Below, piece by piece: positions 28,990 to 38,656 of a stretch of DNA of 64,000 bases (position 1 is its first letter; every line of letters begins with the position of its first letter). Location: positions 243,417 through 307,416 of the forward strand of contig NZ_QWLM01000002.1 of the NCBI RefSeq assembly GCF_003515945.1, given 5' to 3'. The DNA comes from Dermacoccus abyssi (lineage in GTDB: Bacteria > Actinomycetota > Actinomycetes > Actinomycetales > Dermatophilaceae). Below the pieces are notes generated by a model. That model was not told where the DNA came from. It searched no databases and saw nothing but the letters and a program-made list of their open reading frames with translations. A program made the translations under genes and the position numbers.

Positions 28990-31704
28990 TCAGTTCGTGA
29001 CCGTGCGGCCGACGGTGTGCTCGACCTCGGCGAGCGCCTCGCCGAGCTTGGAGGCGTCCTGGCCACCGCCCTGGGCGAGATCCGGCTTGCCGCCGCCACC
29101 GCCGCCGAGGACACCGGCCGCTACCTTGACGAGGTCACCGGCCTTGACGCGCCACTCGCGTGCAGGGGCGTTCGTCGCCACGACGACGACCGGACGGCCC
29201 TTGCTCACACCACCGACGGCGACGACGGCCGGCGACGAGTCACCGAGCTTCGAGCGTAGGTCCATGGCGAGGGTGCGAGCCGAGTCACCGTCGAGCGACT
29301 CGTCGTGATGCGAGACGAAACGGACGCCGAAGACGTCCTTCGCGTTCTCGACGAGCGAGCCGGCCGCGGCGGCCATCTGCTGCTGCTTGAGGCGGCTGAT
29401 CTCGCGCTCGGCGTCCTTGATGCGGGTGAGCATCTCGGAGATCTTCTCCTTGAGCTCACCTGGCTGCGCCTTCGTCATCGACGTGAGGTCGGCGACGAGA
29501 GCACGCTCCTTGGCGAGGTAACGCAGGGCGTCGATGCCGACGAAGGCCTCGAGGCGCCGCACTCCGGAACCGACCGACGACTCGCCCGTGAGGGACAGTG
29601 CACCCACCTGCGAGCTGTGGGCGACGTGCGTACCACCGCAGAGTTCACGCGACCAGGGGCCGCCGATCTCGACGACGCGCACCTGCTCGTCGTAGGTCTC
29701 GCCGAAGAGGGCCAGCGCGCCCCACTTCTTGGCCTCGGGCAGCGTCATGTACTGCGCGGAAACCGGCAGGTCGCGGCGCACCGCGAGGTTCGCCACCTCT
29801 TCGATCTCGCTGCGGGTCTCGGGCGAGAGCGCCGAGTTCCACGCGAAGTCCAGACGCAGGTAGCCGGGCTTGTTGTACGAGCCGCTCTGGAGCGCGGACG
29901 GGCCGAGCACCTCGCGCAGGGCAGCGTGCACGACGTGCGTGCCCGAGTGCGCCTGGCACGCGGAGATTCGCCACTCGGGGTCGACCTTCGTCTGCACACC
30001 CTCGCCGACGCGCACGGGGCCGTCGAGCACCTCGACGGTGTGCGCGATGAGGCCCTTGACCGGGCGCTGCACGTCGATGACCTTGAGTCGGCCACCGGGT
30101 GTGACGATGATGCCCTCGTCGGCGATCTGACCACCGGACTCGGCGTAGAACGACGTGCGGTCGAGCACGATCTGACCGTTCTGGCCCGGCTCGAGCTCCT
30201 CGACAGCCGTACCGCCGGAGACGAGACCGCGCACGGTCGCCTCGGCCTCGAGGCCCTGGTAGGCGAGGAACTCCGTCGCGCCCTGCTCGCGCAGCTGCGT
30301 CCACACGGCGACGTCACCGTGACCGGTCTTCTTCGCCTTGGCATCGGCCTTGGCACGCTCGCGCTGCTCGGTCATGAGGCGACGGAAGCCCTGCTCATCG
30401 ACGCTGACGCCCTGTTCGGCCGCCATCTCGAGCGTGAGGTCGATCGGGAAGCCGTACGTGTCGTGGAGGCTGAAGGCCTTCTCCCCTGACAGCACCGGCG
30501 CAGCACCGGAGCCTTCGCTCGACGTCGCCTGCTTGGCCTTGTTCACCGCAGTGTCGAGGATCGTCGTGCCCTGTACGAGCGTGCGGCGGAACGCCTCTTC
30601 CTCGGCGTAGGCGATCTGTGAGATGCGCGCGAAGTCCGTCTTCAGTTCCGGGTACGACTGCGACATGCGCTCCATCGAGATCGGGAACAGGTGCGGCAGG
30701 GCCGGGTCGGCGTAGCCGAGCAGGCGCATCGCGCGCACGGCGCGGCGCAGCATGCGGCGCAGCACGTAGCCGCGCCCTTCGTTGCCGGGCGTGACGCCGT
30801 CACCGATGAGCATGAGCGAACTGCGCACGTGGTCGGCGACCACCCGCAGGTGCACGTCGTCGGGGTGGCTGCTGGCCGACGACTGGCCCGAGTGCGCGCC
30901 GTAGCGCTTGCCGGTCATCTCGGCCGCCATGTCGAGGACGGGGTAGACCTCGTCGATCTCGTAGAGGTTGTCGACGCCCTGCAGCAGCGACGCCATGCGC
31001 TCCAGACCCATGCCCGTGTCGATGTTGCGCTTCGGCAGTTCGCCGGCGACGTCGAAGTCAGCCTTGCTACGCACCTGCGACAGTTCGTACTGCATGAAGA
31101 CGAGGTTCCAGATCTCCATGTAGCGGTCCTCGTCGACCGCCGGGCCGCCCTCGGTGCCGTACTCGGCGCCGCGGTCGAAGAAGATCTCCGAGCAGGGGCC
31201 ACCGGGCCCGGGCACGCCCATGCTCCAGTAGTTGTCGTTGGCGTCACGGCGCGTGATGCGCTTCTCGTCGACGCCCACGACGTTCTTCCAGATCTCGAAG
31301 GCCTCGTCGTCGGTCTCGTACACCGTCGGCCACAGGCGCTCGGCATCGAGTCCGTAGCCGCCGGCGCTCTGGTCGGTCGTCAGCAGTTCCCAGGCGAACT
31401 TGACGGCGTCTTCCTTGAAGTAGTCGCCGAAACTGAAGTTGCCGTTCATCTGGAAGAACGTGCCGTGACGGCTCGTCTTGCCGACCTCTTCGATGTCACC
31501 GGTGCGAACACACTTCTGGACGCTCGTGGCACGCGTGAACGTGGGCGTCTGCTGGCCGAGGAAGTACGGCTTGAAGGGCACCATGCCCGCGTTGACGAAC
31601 AACAGGTTCGGATCGTCGTAGATGAGCGGGGCGCTCGGCACGACCGTGTGGCCCTTGCTCTCGAAGAACTGCAGCCAACGGCGCCGGATCTCGGCGGTTT
31701 CCAT
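28990..31704 (-). CDS. alaS: Alanine-tRNA ligase
   Basis: AlaRS charges tRNA-Ala and edits mis-charged Ser and Gly. The 904-aa class II enzyme has FFESKGHTVVPSAPL near the start and NAGMVPFKPYFLG. The editing-domain zinc ligands HSGTH and CGGTH are intact, and the C-terminal DHHA1 domain is glycine-rich (GGGGGGKPDLAQGGG). ATG 31704 follows the minus-strand GAGGG. No T-box-like leader is seen upstream. Confidence 0.97.
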   Translation of the reverse strand: METAEIRRRWLQFFESKGHTVVPSAPLIYDDPNLLFVNAGMVPFKPYFLGQQTPTFTRATSVQKCVRTGDIEEVGKTSRHGTFFQMNGNFSFGDYFKEDAVKFAWELLTTDQSAGGYGLDAERLWPTVYETDDEAFEIWKNVVGVDEKRITRRDANDNYWSMGVPGPGGPCSEIFFDRGAEYGTEGGPAVDEDRYMEIWNLVFMQYELSQVRSKADFDVAGELPKRNIDTGMGLERMASLLQGVDNLYEIDEVYPVLDMAAEMTGKRYGAHSGQSSASSHPDDVHLRVVADHVRSSLMLIGDGVTPGNEGRGYVLRRMLRRAVRAMRLLGYADPALPHLFPISMERMSQSYPELKTDFARISQIAYAEEEAFRRTLVQGTTILDTAVNKAKQATSSEGSGAAPVLSGEKAFSLHDTYGFPIDLTLEMAAEQGVSVDEQGFRRLMTEQRERAKADAKAKKTGHGDVAVWTQLREQGATEFLAYQGLEAEATVRGLVSGGTAVEELEPGQNGQIVLDRTSFYAESGGQIADEGIIVTPGGRLKVIDVQRPVKGLIAHTVEVLDGPVRVGEGVQTKVDPEWRISACQAHSGTHVVHAALREVLGPSALQSGSYNKPGYLRLDFAWNSALSPETRSEIEEVANLAVRRDLPVSAQYMTLPEAKKWGALALFGETYDEQVRVVEIGGPWSRELCGGTHVAHSSQVGALSLTGESSVGSGVRRLEAFVGIDALRYLAKERALVADLTSMTKAQPGELKEKISEMLTRIKDAEREISRLKQQQMAAAAGSLVENAKDVFGVRFVSHHDESLDGDSARTLAMDLRSKLGDSSPAVVAVGGVSKGRPVVVVATNAPAREWRVKAGDLVKVAAGVLGGGGGGKPDLAQGGGQDASKLGEALAEVEHTVGRTVTN

Positions 31705-31810
31705 CAATCGCCCTCACTGGTAGGTGTCGTACGGGTGTGCGTCCGCCATCATCCCATGCGCGACGGGAGTTCGAGTGCCCCCACCGGCGCGGGTCGCGAG
31801 GCGCAGCGGG

Positions 31811-32188
31811 TCAACGCTGCTTCGTCACGCTCCCTGAGGTCTTCCCGCTCATCGCCTGCTTGATGCCGTAGCCCACCGAAGCGACCTTGAGCATCGGCCG
31901 ACCGACGGTTGCCACGGTGAGCGAGGTCAGCGCGTTGAGGTTGTTGGACATGGTCGCAAGGTTGGCGGTGATGGCGTCGAGTCGTTCGATCTGGCCGTTC
32001 GTCGCGGTAACGGTGTTCGTCATCTCGGTGATGAGCGGCAGGGTCTCGTCGCTCACCTTCCGCACAGCGGCGCTGGCCTCGTCGAGAACGGCGCCGGCCT
32101 TGTTGATGACGCCGCCGAGGCGCCACACGAGTACGGCGAACGCCACCGCCGCAATGAACCCGGCGATCTCACCCACGGAAACGCTCAT
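31811..32188 (-). CDS. DUF948-domain membrane protein
   Basis: The 125-aa protein has one N-terminal membrane span (residues 4-23, IAGFIAAVAFAVLVWRL) followed by a long helix with heptad-like hydrophobics, probably a cytoplasmic coiled coil, and a basic tail. DUF948 proteins precede alaS in many Actinobacteria, and their function is unknown. The Shine-Dalgarno sequence AAGGGG is clear. A CATAAT box at 32215-32220 may be the -10 of this alaS-to-aroB unit. Confidence 0.85.
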   Translation of the reverse strand: MSVSVGEIAGFIAAVAFAVLVWRLGGVINKAGAVLDEASAAVRKVSDETLPLITEMTNTVTATNGQIERLDAITANLATMSNNLNALTSLTVATVGRPMLKVASVGYGIKQAMSGKTSGSVTKQR

Positions 32189-32234
32189 CTCGTCACACCC
32201 CTTCTACTGCGCCCATTATGACCGCACACGTCAC

Positions 32235-32262
32235 AGCCCTCCCGCGCGGGAGCGGGAGGGCT
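32235..32262 (-). terminator. Terminator of the opp operon
   Basis: A perfect 11-bp stem (AGCCCTCCCGC and complement) with a 6-nt loop lies about 80 nt after the oppF stop, before the DUF948 promoter. Confidence 0.8.
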
Positions 32263-32341
32263 GGACGCGCACAGTGCGCAAACCTACTGAGCTGAGTCGG
32301 CCACCGATGTGGCCGCGCGGCACTGACCGATCGACCCCACG

Positions 32342-33388
32342 TCACACGACGTCGGTGCGAACCTCCGGGAAGTGGCAGGCGACGCGGTGGCCCGGCGCCA
32401 CCTCGGTGGCCTCGGGCTCGACCTGGGCGCACAGGTCCTGAGCCTTGGGGCAACGCGTGCGGAACACGCAACCCGACGGCGGGTTCTGCGGGCTGGGCAG
32501 GTCGCCCTTGAGCAGGATGCGCTCACGCTTGCCCTTGAGCGTCGGATCAGGAATCGGCACCGCCGAGAGCAACGCGTGCGTGTACGGGTGCTGCGGCCGC
32601 TCGTAGAGCGTGTCGCGATCCGCGTCCTCCATCACCTTGCCCAGGTACATGACGATGACGCGGTCGGAGATGTGACGCACGACGGACAGGTCGTGTGCGA
32701 CGAAGACGTACGCCATCTTGTCGCTCTCCTGGATCTCCTCCAGCAGGTTGACGACCTGAGCCTGGATCGACACGTCGAGCGCCGACACCGGCTCGTCGCA
32801 GACGATGACCTGGGGCTTGAGCGCGATGGCTCGCGCCACACCGATGCGCTGACGCTGACCACCCGAGAACTCGTGCGGGTAGCGGTTGTAGTGCTCGGGG
32901 TTGAGACCGACGCGCTCCATGAGCTCCTGAACCGCGTTCTTCACACCCCCCTCGGGCTTGACGCCCTGGATGTCGAACGGAGCGGCGATGATCTTGCCGA
33001 CCGTGTGACGCGGGTTGAGCGAGCCGTGCGGGTCCTGGAAGACCATCTGCAACTCACGGCGGATGCGACGCAGATCGCCGCCCTTGAAGTTGGTGATGTC
33101 CTCACCGGCGAACTCGATGGTGCCGCCTGTGGGTTCGAGGAGCTTGAGCATCGTGCGGCCGGCCGTCGACTTTCCACAACCCGACTCGCCCACGAGACCG
33201 ACGGTCTCGCCGCGGTGGACGACGAGGTCGATGCCGTCGACGGCCTTGACGGGGTTGTCGGGGCGACGGATGAGGCCCGCCTTCTTCTGCGGGAAGTGCT
33301 TCTGAAGGCCGCGGACACGCAGCACCTCTTCACCGACGGCGACCTGCTTGGCGCCCTCGACGGTGTTCTCCTGTGCGGGGGTGGTCAT
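32342..33388 (-). CDS. oppF: Oligopeptide ABC transporter ATP-binding protein (OppF type)
   Basis: One of two ATPases powering a peptide/dipeptide importer. The 348-aa protein has Walker A GESGCGKST, signature EFSGGQRQR and Walker B VIVCDEPVSALD. It also has the oligopeptide-family C-terminal domain with cysteines GCVFRTRCPKA, which may bind an Fe-S cluster in some members. It starts in an ATGA overlap with oppD and ends the operon. Confidence 0.94.
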   Translation of the reverse strand: MTTPAQENTVEGAKQVAVGEEVLRVRGLQKHFPQKKAGLIRRPDNPVKAVDGIDLVVHRGETVGLVGESGCGKSTAGRTMLKLLEPTGGTIEFAGEDITNFKGGDLRRIRRELQMVFQDPHGSLNPRHTVGKIIAAPFDIQGVKPEGGVKNAVQELMERVGLNPEHYNRYPHEFSGGQRQRIGVARAIALKPQVIVCDEPVSALDVSIQAQVVNLLEEIQESDKMAYVFVAHDLSVVRHISDRVIVMYLGKVMEDADRDTLYERPQHPYTHALLSAVPIPDPTLKGKRERILLKGDLPSPQNPPSGCVFRTRCPKAQDLCAQVEPEATEVAPGHRVACHFPEVRTDVV

Positions 33389-34713
33389 GCGTCATCTCCC
33401 AGCTTGGTGGCGCCGTGGGCCTCGACGGGTCCAGCGGCGGCGGGCGTGTCCATGGTGCGGGCCTGCGCCGGCTCCATGTGCTCGGCCTTCTGCTCGGCCG
33501 TGAGGAAGCAGCGGGCTTCCTGATCACCGAAGGAGTACAGGTCGGGCATCTCGGTGTCGCACCGGTTGCCAGGAACGAGATGCCTGAAGGCGCAGCGGGG
33601 AGCGAACGAGCAGCCCTTGGGCAGGCTGATGAGCGACGGAGGGTTACCGGGGATCGGGTCGAGCTTCTCGCGGCGTGCCTCGTCGAGGCGCGGCATCGAG
33701 TTGAGCAGTCCGACGGTGTACGGGTGCTGCGGCTTCGCGAAGGTGTCGTACACATCACCGCGCTCGACGGGTCGTCCGGCATACATGACGAGCAGGTCGT
33801 CGGCGACATCGGCGACGACGCCCAGATCGTGCGTGATGATGATGATCGCCGACTTGAACTCCTGCTGGAGGTCCAGCATGAGGTCGAGGATCTGGGCCTG
33901 CACGGTCACATCGAGTGCCGTGGTGGGCTCGTCCGCGATGAGCAGCTTGGGGTCGTTGACGAGTGCCATGGCCGTCATCGCGCGCTGACGCATACCGCCG
34001 GAGAACTCGTGCGGGTACTGGTCGACGCGCTTCTGCGGGGACGGGATGCCGACACGGGCGAGCATGTCGATGGTGTGCTCGCGAGCTTCCTTCTTCGAGG
34101 CCTTCGGGTGGTGAACCTTGTACGCCTCGATGATCTGCGCGCCGACCGTGTAGTACGGGTGCAGCGCCGAGAGCGGGTCCTGGAAGATCATCGACATCTT
34201 CTGGCCGCGCAGCTCGCGAAGGCGCTCCTCCTGGATGGTGAGCAGGTCGTCACCGTCGAAGTCGATCTGGCCACTGATCTGCGCGTTGGTTCCGCGGTTC
34301 AGACCGAGGATTGTCGTACTCGTGACCGACTTGCCCGAACCGGACTCACCGACGATGCCAAGGGTCTGGCCCTCGTAGAGGTCGAAGCTCACACCGTCGA
34401 CCGACTTGACGACACCGTCGTCGGTCGGCCAGTGGACCTTGAGGTCGCGCACCGACAGCAGCGGACGGCCGGACTTGTCGACGACCTTCTTACCGGGCTT
34501 CTCAGCCGAAGCGGTGAAGCGCTCCTGTGCGTGCTTGGCGTCACCGGCGCCCACCTTGGCAGCGGCGGTGGCGACAGCGTCCCCGGCCTTCGACACTGCG
34601 GCCTCGGCCGCGTCCCCGACCTTGTCGGTGACGCTCCGTGAGTCACTGCCGAGATGACGGGCGTTCGAGTTGGGCGTCGAACCGCCGGAGTTCTTCTTGA
34701 GCTTGTCAAACAT
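33385..34713 (-). CDS. oppD: Oligopeptide ABC transporter ATP-binding protein (OppD type)
   Basis: Second ATPase of the importer. The ABC core has Walker A GESGSGKSV, signature EFSGGMRQR, Walker B LLIADEPTTALD and the C-terminal cysteine motif CSFAPRCAF. The 442-aa protein begins with an unusual extension of about 85 residues, rich in Ala, Lys, Asp and Gly (DAAEAAVSKAGDAVATAAAK), before the normal start at LLSVRDLKVHWP. It looks like an amphipathic helix or a disordered tail. ATG 34713 has GAGGGAGAA upstream. Confidence 0.93.
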   Translation of the reverse strand: MFDKLKKNSGGSTPNSNARHLGSDSRSVTDKVGDAAEAAVSKAGDAVATAAAKVGAGDAKHAQERFTASAEKPGKKVVDKSGRPLLSVRDLKVHWPTDDGVVKSVDGVSFDLYEGQTLGIVGESGSGKSVTSTTILGLNRGTNAQISGQIDFDGDDLLTIQEERLRELRGQKMSMIFQDPLSALHPYYTVGAQIIEAYKVHHPKASKKEAREHTIDMLARVGIPSPQKRVDQYPHEFSGGMRQRAMTAMALVNDPKLLIADEPTTALDVTVQAQILDLMLDLQQEFKSAIIIITHDLGVVADVADDLLVMYAGRPVERGDVYDTFAKPQHPYTVGLLNSMPRLDEARREKLDPIPGNPPSLISLPKGCSFAPRCAFRHLVPGNRCDTEMPDLYSFGDQEARCFLTAEQKAEHMEPAQARTMDTPAAAGPVEAHGATKLGDDA

Positions 34714-34724
34714 GCGGTTCTCCC

Positions 34725-35741
34725 TCATCCCAGCTTCACGCGCGGGTCGACGACCGCGTAGAGCACGTCGACGACGATGTTCATCACGATGACGAGCGTC
34801 GACAGGACGACGACAATACCGACGTTCATGGGCAGGTCCGGAACGAGCGTCGAGTTGACGACCAGCTTGCCCAGACCGTCGTAGTTGAAGACCGATTCCG
34901 TGATCGGTGCACCGCCGACCAGGACGGCGAAGTCGATACCGGCCATCGTCATGATCGGGGTGACGGCAGCACGCATCGTGTGCTTCCACAGGATCTTGCC
35001 CTTGGCCAGACCCTTGGCCTTGGCCGTACGCAAGTAGTCCTCGCTCATGGTCTCGAGTACATAGGCACGCGTCATACGGACATATCCGGCGGCCGTGAAC
35101 AGCGCCAGGGTGAGCGCCGGGAGCAGCAAACCCTTGAACCAGCCCAGGAGCCCGCCTGCTTCGATCGTGACGTACTCGGGCACTTCGACCAGGCCCCACT
35201 TGAGTGCGACGAACTGGTAGAGCAGAAGCCCCATCGCGAAGGTCGGGAAGGAGTAGAAGAACAGAGCGGTACCGACGACGGATTTGTCGACGAACGTCCC
35301 GTTCGTCAAAGCCGCGACGATGCCGAACCCGACCCCCAGGACTATCACCAACGTGAACGCGACGATGGCGATGGAGAACGAGATGGGGAACGCTTCCTTC
35401 ACCGCGTCCGTCACGCTCTGACTTGCCAACGGGGAGTAGCCGAGGCAAGGAGCCTCGCACTCGGCGATCGTCTCCGGCGCCTTCGCCTTCAGTTCGGGGT
35501 CGTCGGGGAACTCGCGCCCGGCGACTGTGCCCTTGACGAAGTCACCCCACTGAACGAGAACCGGCTTGTCGTACCCGAGGGCCTTGCGGTTCTGCTCGAT
35601 GAGCTGCGGCGTGCAGTTCTTGCCGCAGGTCTGACGGGCCGGGTCCTTGCCGGCGGCGAAGAAGAGCACGAACGTCACGAGCGTGACCATGAGGAGCATG
35701 ATCAGACCCGAGAAGATTCGGCGGATGACGTAGGCAACCAT
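34725..35741 (-). CDS. oppB: Oligopeptide ABC transporter permease (OppB type)
   Basis: The 338-aa inner permease has six membrane spans, the first at residues 9-30. A periplasmic-side loop of about 85 residues contains four cysteines. The EAA-type loop ETMSEDYLRTAKAKGLAKGKI, which docks on the ATPases, is present. It follows oppA after a strong hairpin and is 12 nt upstream of oppD. Confidence 0.94.
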   Translation of the reverse strand: MVAYVIRRIFSGLIMLLMVTLVTFVLFFAAGKDPARQTCGKNCTPQLIEQNRKALGYDKPVLVQWGDFVKGTVAGREFPDDPELKAKAPETIAECEAPCLGYSPLASQSVTDAVKEAFPISFSIAIVAFTLVIVLGVGFGIVAALTNGTFVDKSVVGTALFFYSFPTFAMGLLLYQFVALKWGLVEVPEYVTIEAGGLLGWFKGLLLPALTLALFTAAGYVRMTRAYVLETMSEDYLRTAKAKGLAKGKILWKHTMRAAVTPIMTMAGIDFAVLVGGAPITESVFNYDGLGKLVVNSTLVPDLPMNVGIVVVLSTLVIVMNIVVDVLYAVVDPRVKLG

Positions 35742-35816
35742 GAGCTTCCGGCCCTCGCGGGCTGTCCTCTCGAACGGGGAACAGGATGAGTTCGAATGCC
35801 GGTCTGCGACCGGCGA

Positions 35817-35848
35817 ACCGGCGGGGCATCGGTGGATGCCCCGCCGGT
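35817..35848 (-). terminator. Strong hairpin between oppA and oppB
   Basis: A perfect 14-bp stem (ACCGGCGGGGCATC and complement) with a 4-nt loop lies 19 nt after the oppA stop, without a U-tract. Inside an operon, such a hairpin probably stabilises the oppA message or partly terminates, so that the binding protein is made in excess. Confidence 0.7.
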
Positions 35849-35866
35849 CAGGTGGTGATCAGGCGA

Positions 35867-37582
35867 TCACTTGGAGACGCCGATGGCACCCAGGTCGGGG
35901 TACATCGAGGTCGCCGGGTTGTTGATGTAGTTCGTCACCTTCGAGCCACGCAGGTAGTAGAACTTCTGGATCTCGAGCGGGATGTACGCAACGTCCTCAC
36001 CGAGCTTCTTGTCGATCTGCTTGTAGACCTCACCGGCCTCGTCGACGGACGTCTTCTTGGCCGCCTCGTCGATCATCTTGTTGACCTCGTCCGACTTGTA
36101 GTTGCCGTAGTCCTGGCCGTTCGACTTCTCGGTCAGGTTGAGGCGGCTGTCGAAGAGTGCCGGGATGACGGTGCTGGCCGACGGCCAGTCCGCCCCCCAG
36201 CCGCCCCAGAACACGTCGCCGTCGGCCTTCGGGTTCTGGATGACGTCGTAGTACGTGTCGGTCAGACCGTTGAGCGTGACCTTGAAGCCGGCCTTCTCCC
36301 AGTTGTCCTTCATGGCGCCGGCCTGCTTGTCAGCGGTCGGCGTACCACCGGAGTAGGTGAACTTGATGTTCTTCTCGGACGCCGGAACGCCCTCGAGGAG
36401 CTTCTTCGCCTTCTCGATGTTGCCCTTCGGAACGTCCGTGAACGCCGGGTTCTTGGCGTAGGCGGTGGTCAGCGCGGGGTTGATGATCGAGTACGAGGGT
36501 GCGAAGGCCTTGTCGCCACCGCCAGCGGTGATCCAGGCGTCCTGGTTCGTCGCCGCGAGGAGGGCCTGACGGACCTTCAGGTTCTTCATCTTGTTGAAGT
36601 TCGGGACGAGGTAGTCGACGTACGGCGACTCGACGTTGACCGAGCGCTTCTGCGAGTCACCCTTGATCTGGCCGTACATCGACGGCGGGATCGAGCGGTC
36701 CGTGATGGCGGACTTGTCCTTGCCACCGTCGGCGATCAGACGCTGGTTGATGATCTCGTTCGTCAGACCTTCCTTGAACTCGATCTTGTCCGGGAGGGCC
36801 TTGCGGACGCCGTCCGTCTTGGCGTCGTAGTGCTCGTTGCGCACGAACGTACCGCCCGTGCCCTTCTTCCAGGTGCCCTGCAGCTTGTACGGGCCGTTGG
36901 AGAAGATGGCGTAGTTGCTCTTGTCGCCCTTGTCCTTGTCCTTGCGGTACGGGTCGAACGCACGCAGCGACGCGACGGCCAGGTTGAAGTCCGGCCACGC
37001 CTTGTTGAACTTGTACGTGATCGTCTTGCCCTCACACGTGACGGCCTTGTCGAACTCCGCCTGGCCTTCCTTCTTGTAGGGGCCGTTGTACGCGGGGGCG
37101 TCACCCTTCTTCGGGATGTCGAGGAAGCCGATCGCGTAGTTCGGGCCACCCGTGATGACGTCGGTGGCGAACGTGCGGCTCAGGCCGTACTTGAAGTCGG
37201 CGCAGGTGATGTCCTTGCCGTCCTCCCACTTGACGCCGTCCTTGATCGTGAACTTCCACGTCTTGCCGCCGTCCGACATCTTGCCCGTGTCGGTAGCGAG
37301 GTCGGCGACGGGCTTGTCGGCCTTGGCCTTGTCCTCCGTGACCGGGAACTGCACAAGCGAGCGGTACGTCAGGCGACCCAGGTTGGACAGGTCACGACCG
37401 ATGTACATGCGCTGCGGGTCGAGGTGCTCCGCGGGCTTCTTCGTCAGGTAGTAGAGCGTGCCACCCGACCCCTCGGCGCCCGAACCCCCGGACTTGTTGT
37501 CACTCGAGCCGCCGCCACATGCAGCGAGGCCCATCGAACCAGCCACCGCCACGGCGAGGATGGAATACGACTTCTTGTTCAT
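35867..37582 (-). CDS. oppA: Peptide ABC transporter substrate-binding lipoprotein
   Basis: This 571-aa SBP family 5 protein captures peptides outside the membrane. The signal peptide ends in the lipobox LAAC with the lipidated Cys22, followed by a Gly/Ser linker. The mature domain has the family pattern GGTLYYL...LDPQRMY, and the CADFKYGLSR and WGADWPSA regions. ATG 37582 was chosen because AAGGAG lies six bases upstream. It lies between oppC and oppB, flanked by RNA hairpins on both sides. Confidence 0.94.
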   Translation of the reverse strand: MNKKSYSILAVAVAGSMGLAACGGGSSDNKSGGSGAEGSGGTLYYLTKKPAEHLDPQRMYIGRDLSNLGRLTYRSLVQFPVTEDKAKADKPVADLATDTGKMSDGGKTWKFTIKDGVKWEDGKDITCADFKYGLSRTFATDVITGGPNYAIGFLDIPKKGDAPAYNGPYKKEGQAEFDKAVTCEGKTITYKFNKAWPDFNLAVASLRAFDPYRKDKDKGDKSNYAIFSNGPYKLQGTWKKGTGGTFVRNEHYDAKTDGVRKALPDKIEFKEGLTNEIINQRLIADGGKDKSAITDRSIPPSMYGQIKGDSQKRSVNVESPYVDYLVPNFNKMKNLKVRQALLAATNQDAWITAGGGDKAFAPSYSIINPALTTAYAKNPAFTDVPKGNIEKAKKLLEGVPASEKNIKFTYSGGTPTADKQAGAMKDNWEKAGFKVTLNGLTDTYYDVIQNPKADGDVFWGGWGADWPSASTVIPALFDSRLNLTEKSNGQDYGNYKSDEVNKMIDEAAKKTSVDEAGEVYKQIDKKLGEDVAYIPLEIQKFYYLRGSKVTNYINNPATSMYPDLGAIGVSK

Positions 37583-37628
37583 CGTCATCTCCTTGATGAA
37601 GCAGGATCCGCCGAGGCGATCCAACTGG

Positions 37629-37648
37629 CCTGACCGTTGCTGGTCAGG
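37629..37648 (-). other. RNA hairpin between oppC and oppA
   Basis: CCTGACC-N6-GGTCAGG forms a perfect 7-bp stem in the gap upstream of oppA. It may mark a processing or stabilising element in the message; it is too short to be a convincing terminator. Confidence 0.45.
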
Positions 37649-37666
37649 AGTACGGGGTGCCACGTG

Positions 37667-38656
37667 TCAGTGGCGGTCGGCCTTGGGGTCCAAGGCGTCG
37701 CGGAGGCCGTCACCGACAAGGTTGAAGCTCAGCACCAGCAGAGCAACAGACAGGGTCGGGGCGAAGAAGTAGAGAGCGTTGGTCTGCGCGTAGGCAACCG
37801 AGTCGTTGATGATGTTTCCCAGCGTCGGGGTGGGCGCCTTGATGCCGACTCCGAGGAACCCGAGGGCCGCCTCGGCCGAGACGAAGACCGGGAACAGCAG
37901 CGTGGAGTACACGAGCAGCGGGGCCCACAGGTTGGGCAGCAGCTCGGTGAAGTACAGACGCTTGTTCGTGGCGCCGAGGCTTCGAGCGGCTTCGACGAAC
38001 TCGCGGTTGCGCAGGGTCATGACCTGACCACGAATGATTCGCGCGAAGGTCGGCCATCCGAACAGGCCCAGGACGAGAATGACGTAAAGGCCCACCGCGA
38101 CGTTGCCCTTCGGAACTCCGATGTCTTCGAGGCGCGCGACCAGCGTTCCCGAAAGAGCGAGCAACATGAGCGTCTGCGGGAAACACAAGACGAGGTCGAT
38201 CAAACGGCTGCACAGGAAGTCGACCTTGCCGCCGGAGAAGCCCGCGATGAGACCGATCACGAGACCGATGCTGATCGCCACGATCGTGGCGCACAGACCG
38301 ACGATGACCGAGAACGTCACACCCAGCATGAGGCGGCTGAGCAGATCTGTGCCGCTACCGGGAACAACCCCCAGCAGGTGGCTTCCACTGATGCCGACCT
38401 TCGGGTTACCCGAGGAGTCGATCAACTCGCGGTGGTTCGTGAAGGGGTCGATGACGCCCATCTGGTCGAGGATCGGCGAGGCGATCGCGCAGAGGATGAA
38501 CAGCGCCGCGATCATCATGGCTGCGAGGGTGCCCTTGTCCTTCTTCAGGCGACCGAGGGCGATCTGCCGAAGCGAACGCCCTTCGATCTTCTTGGGGCTC
38601 TCGGACTCCGCACCGTCGGGAGAAAAATTCTCGACGTTCGGATCGCCGGTGACCAT
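37667..38656 (-). CDS. oppC: Oligopeptide ABC transporter permease (OppC type)
   Basis: The 329-aa permease has a cytoplasmic N-terminus of about 45 residues (OppC_N type) and six membrane spans. The ATPase-docking loop reads REFVEAARSLGATNKRLYF, and the C-terminus NLVGDGLRDALDPK is typical. ATG 38656 is the chosen start; an upstream open stretch has no family similarity. It is the first gene of the operon. Confidence 0.93.
   Translation of the reverse strand: MVTGDPNVENFSPDGAESESPKKIEGRSLRQIALGRLKKDKGTLAAMMIAALFILCAIASPILDQMGVIDPFTNHRELIDSSGNPKVGISGSHLLGVVPGSGTDLLSRLMLGVTFSVIVGLCATIVAISIGLVIGLIAGFSGGKVDFLCSRLIDLVLCFPQTLMLLALSGTLVARLEDIGVPKGNVAVGLYVILVLGLFGWPTFARIIRGQVMTLRNREFVEAARSLGATNKRLYFTELLPNLWAPLLVYSTLLFPVFVSAEAALGFLGVGIKAPTPTLGNIINDSVAYAQTNALYFFAPTLSVALLVLSFNLVGDGLRDALDPKADRH

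Noticed and set aside
31705..31810. Possible T-box before alaS
   Set aside because: The 106-bp gap has no GGUGGNACC core and no specifier-like hairpin.
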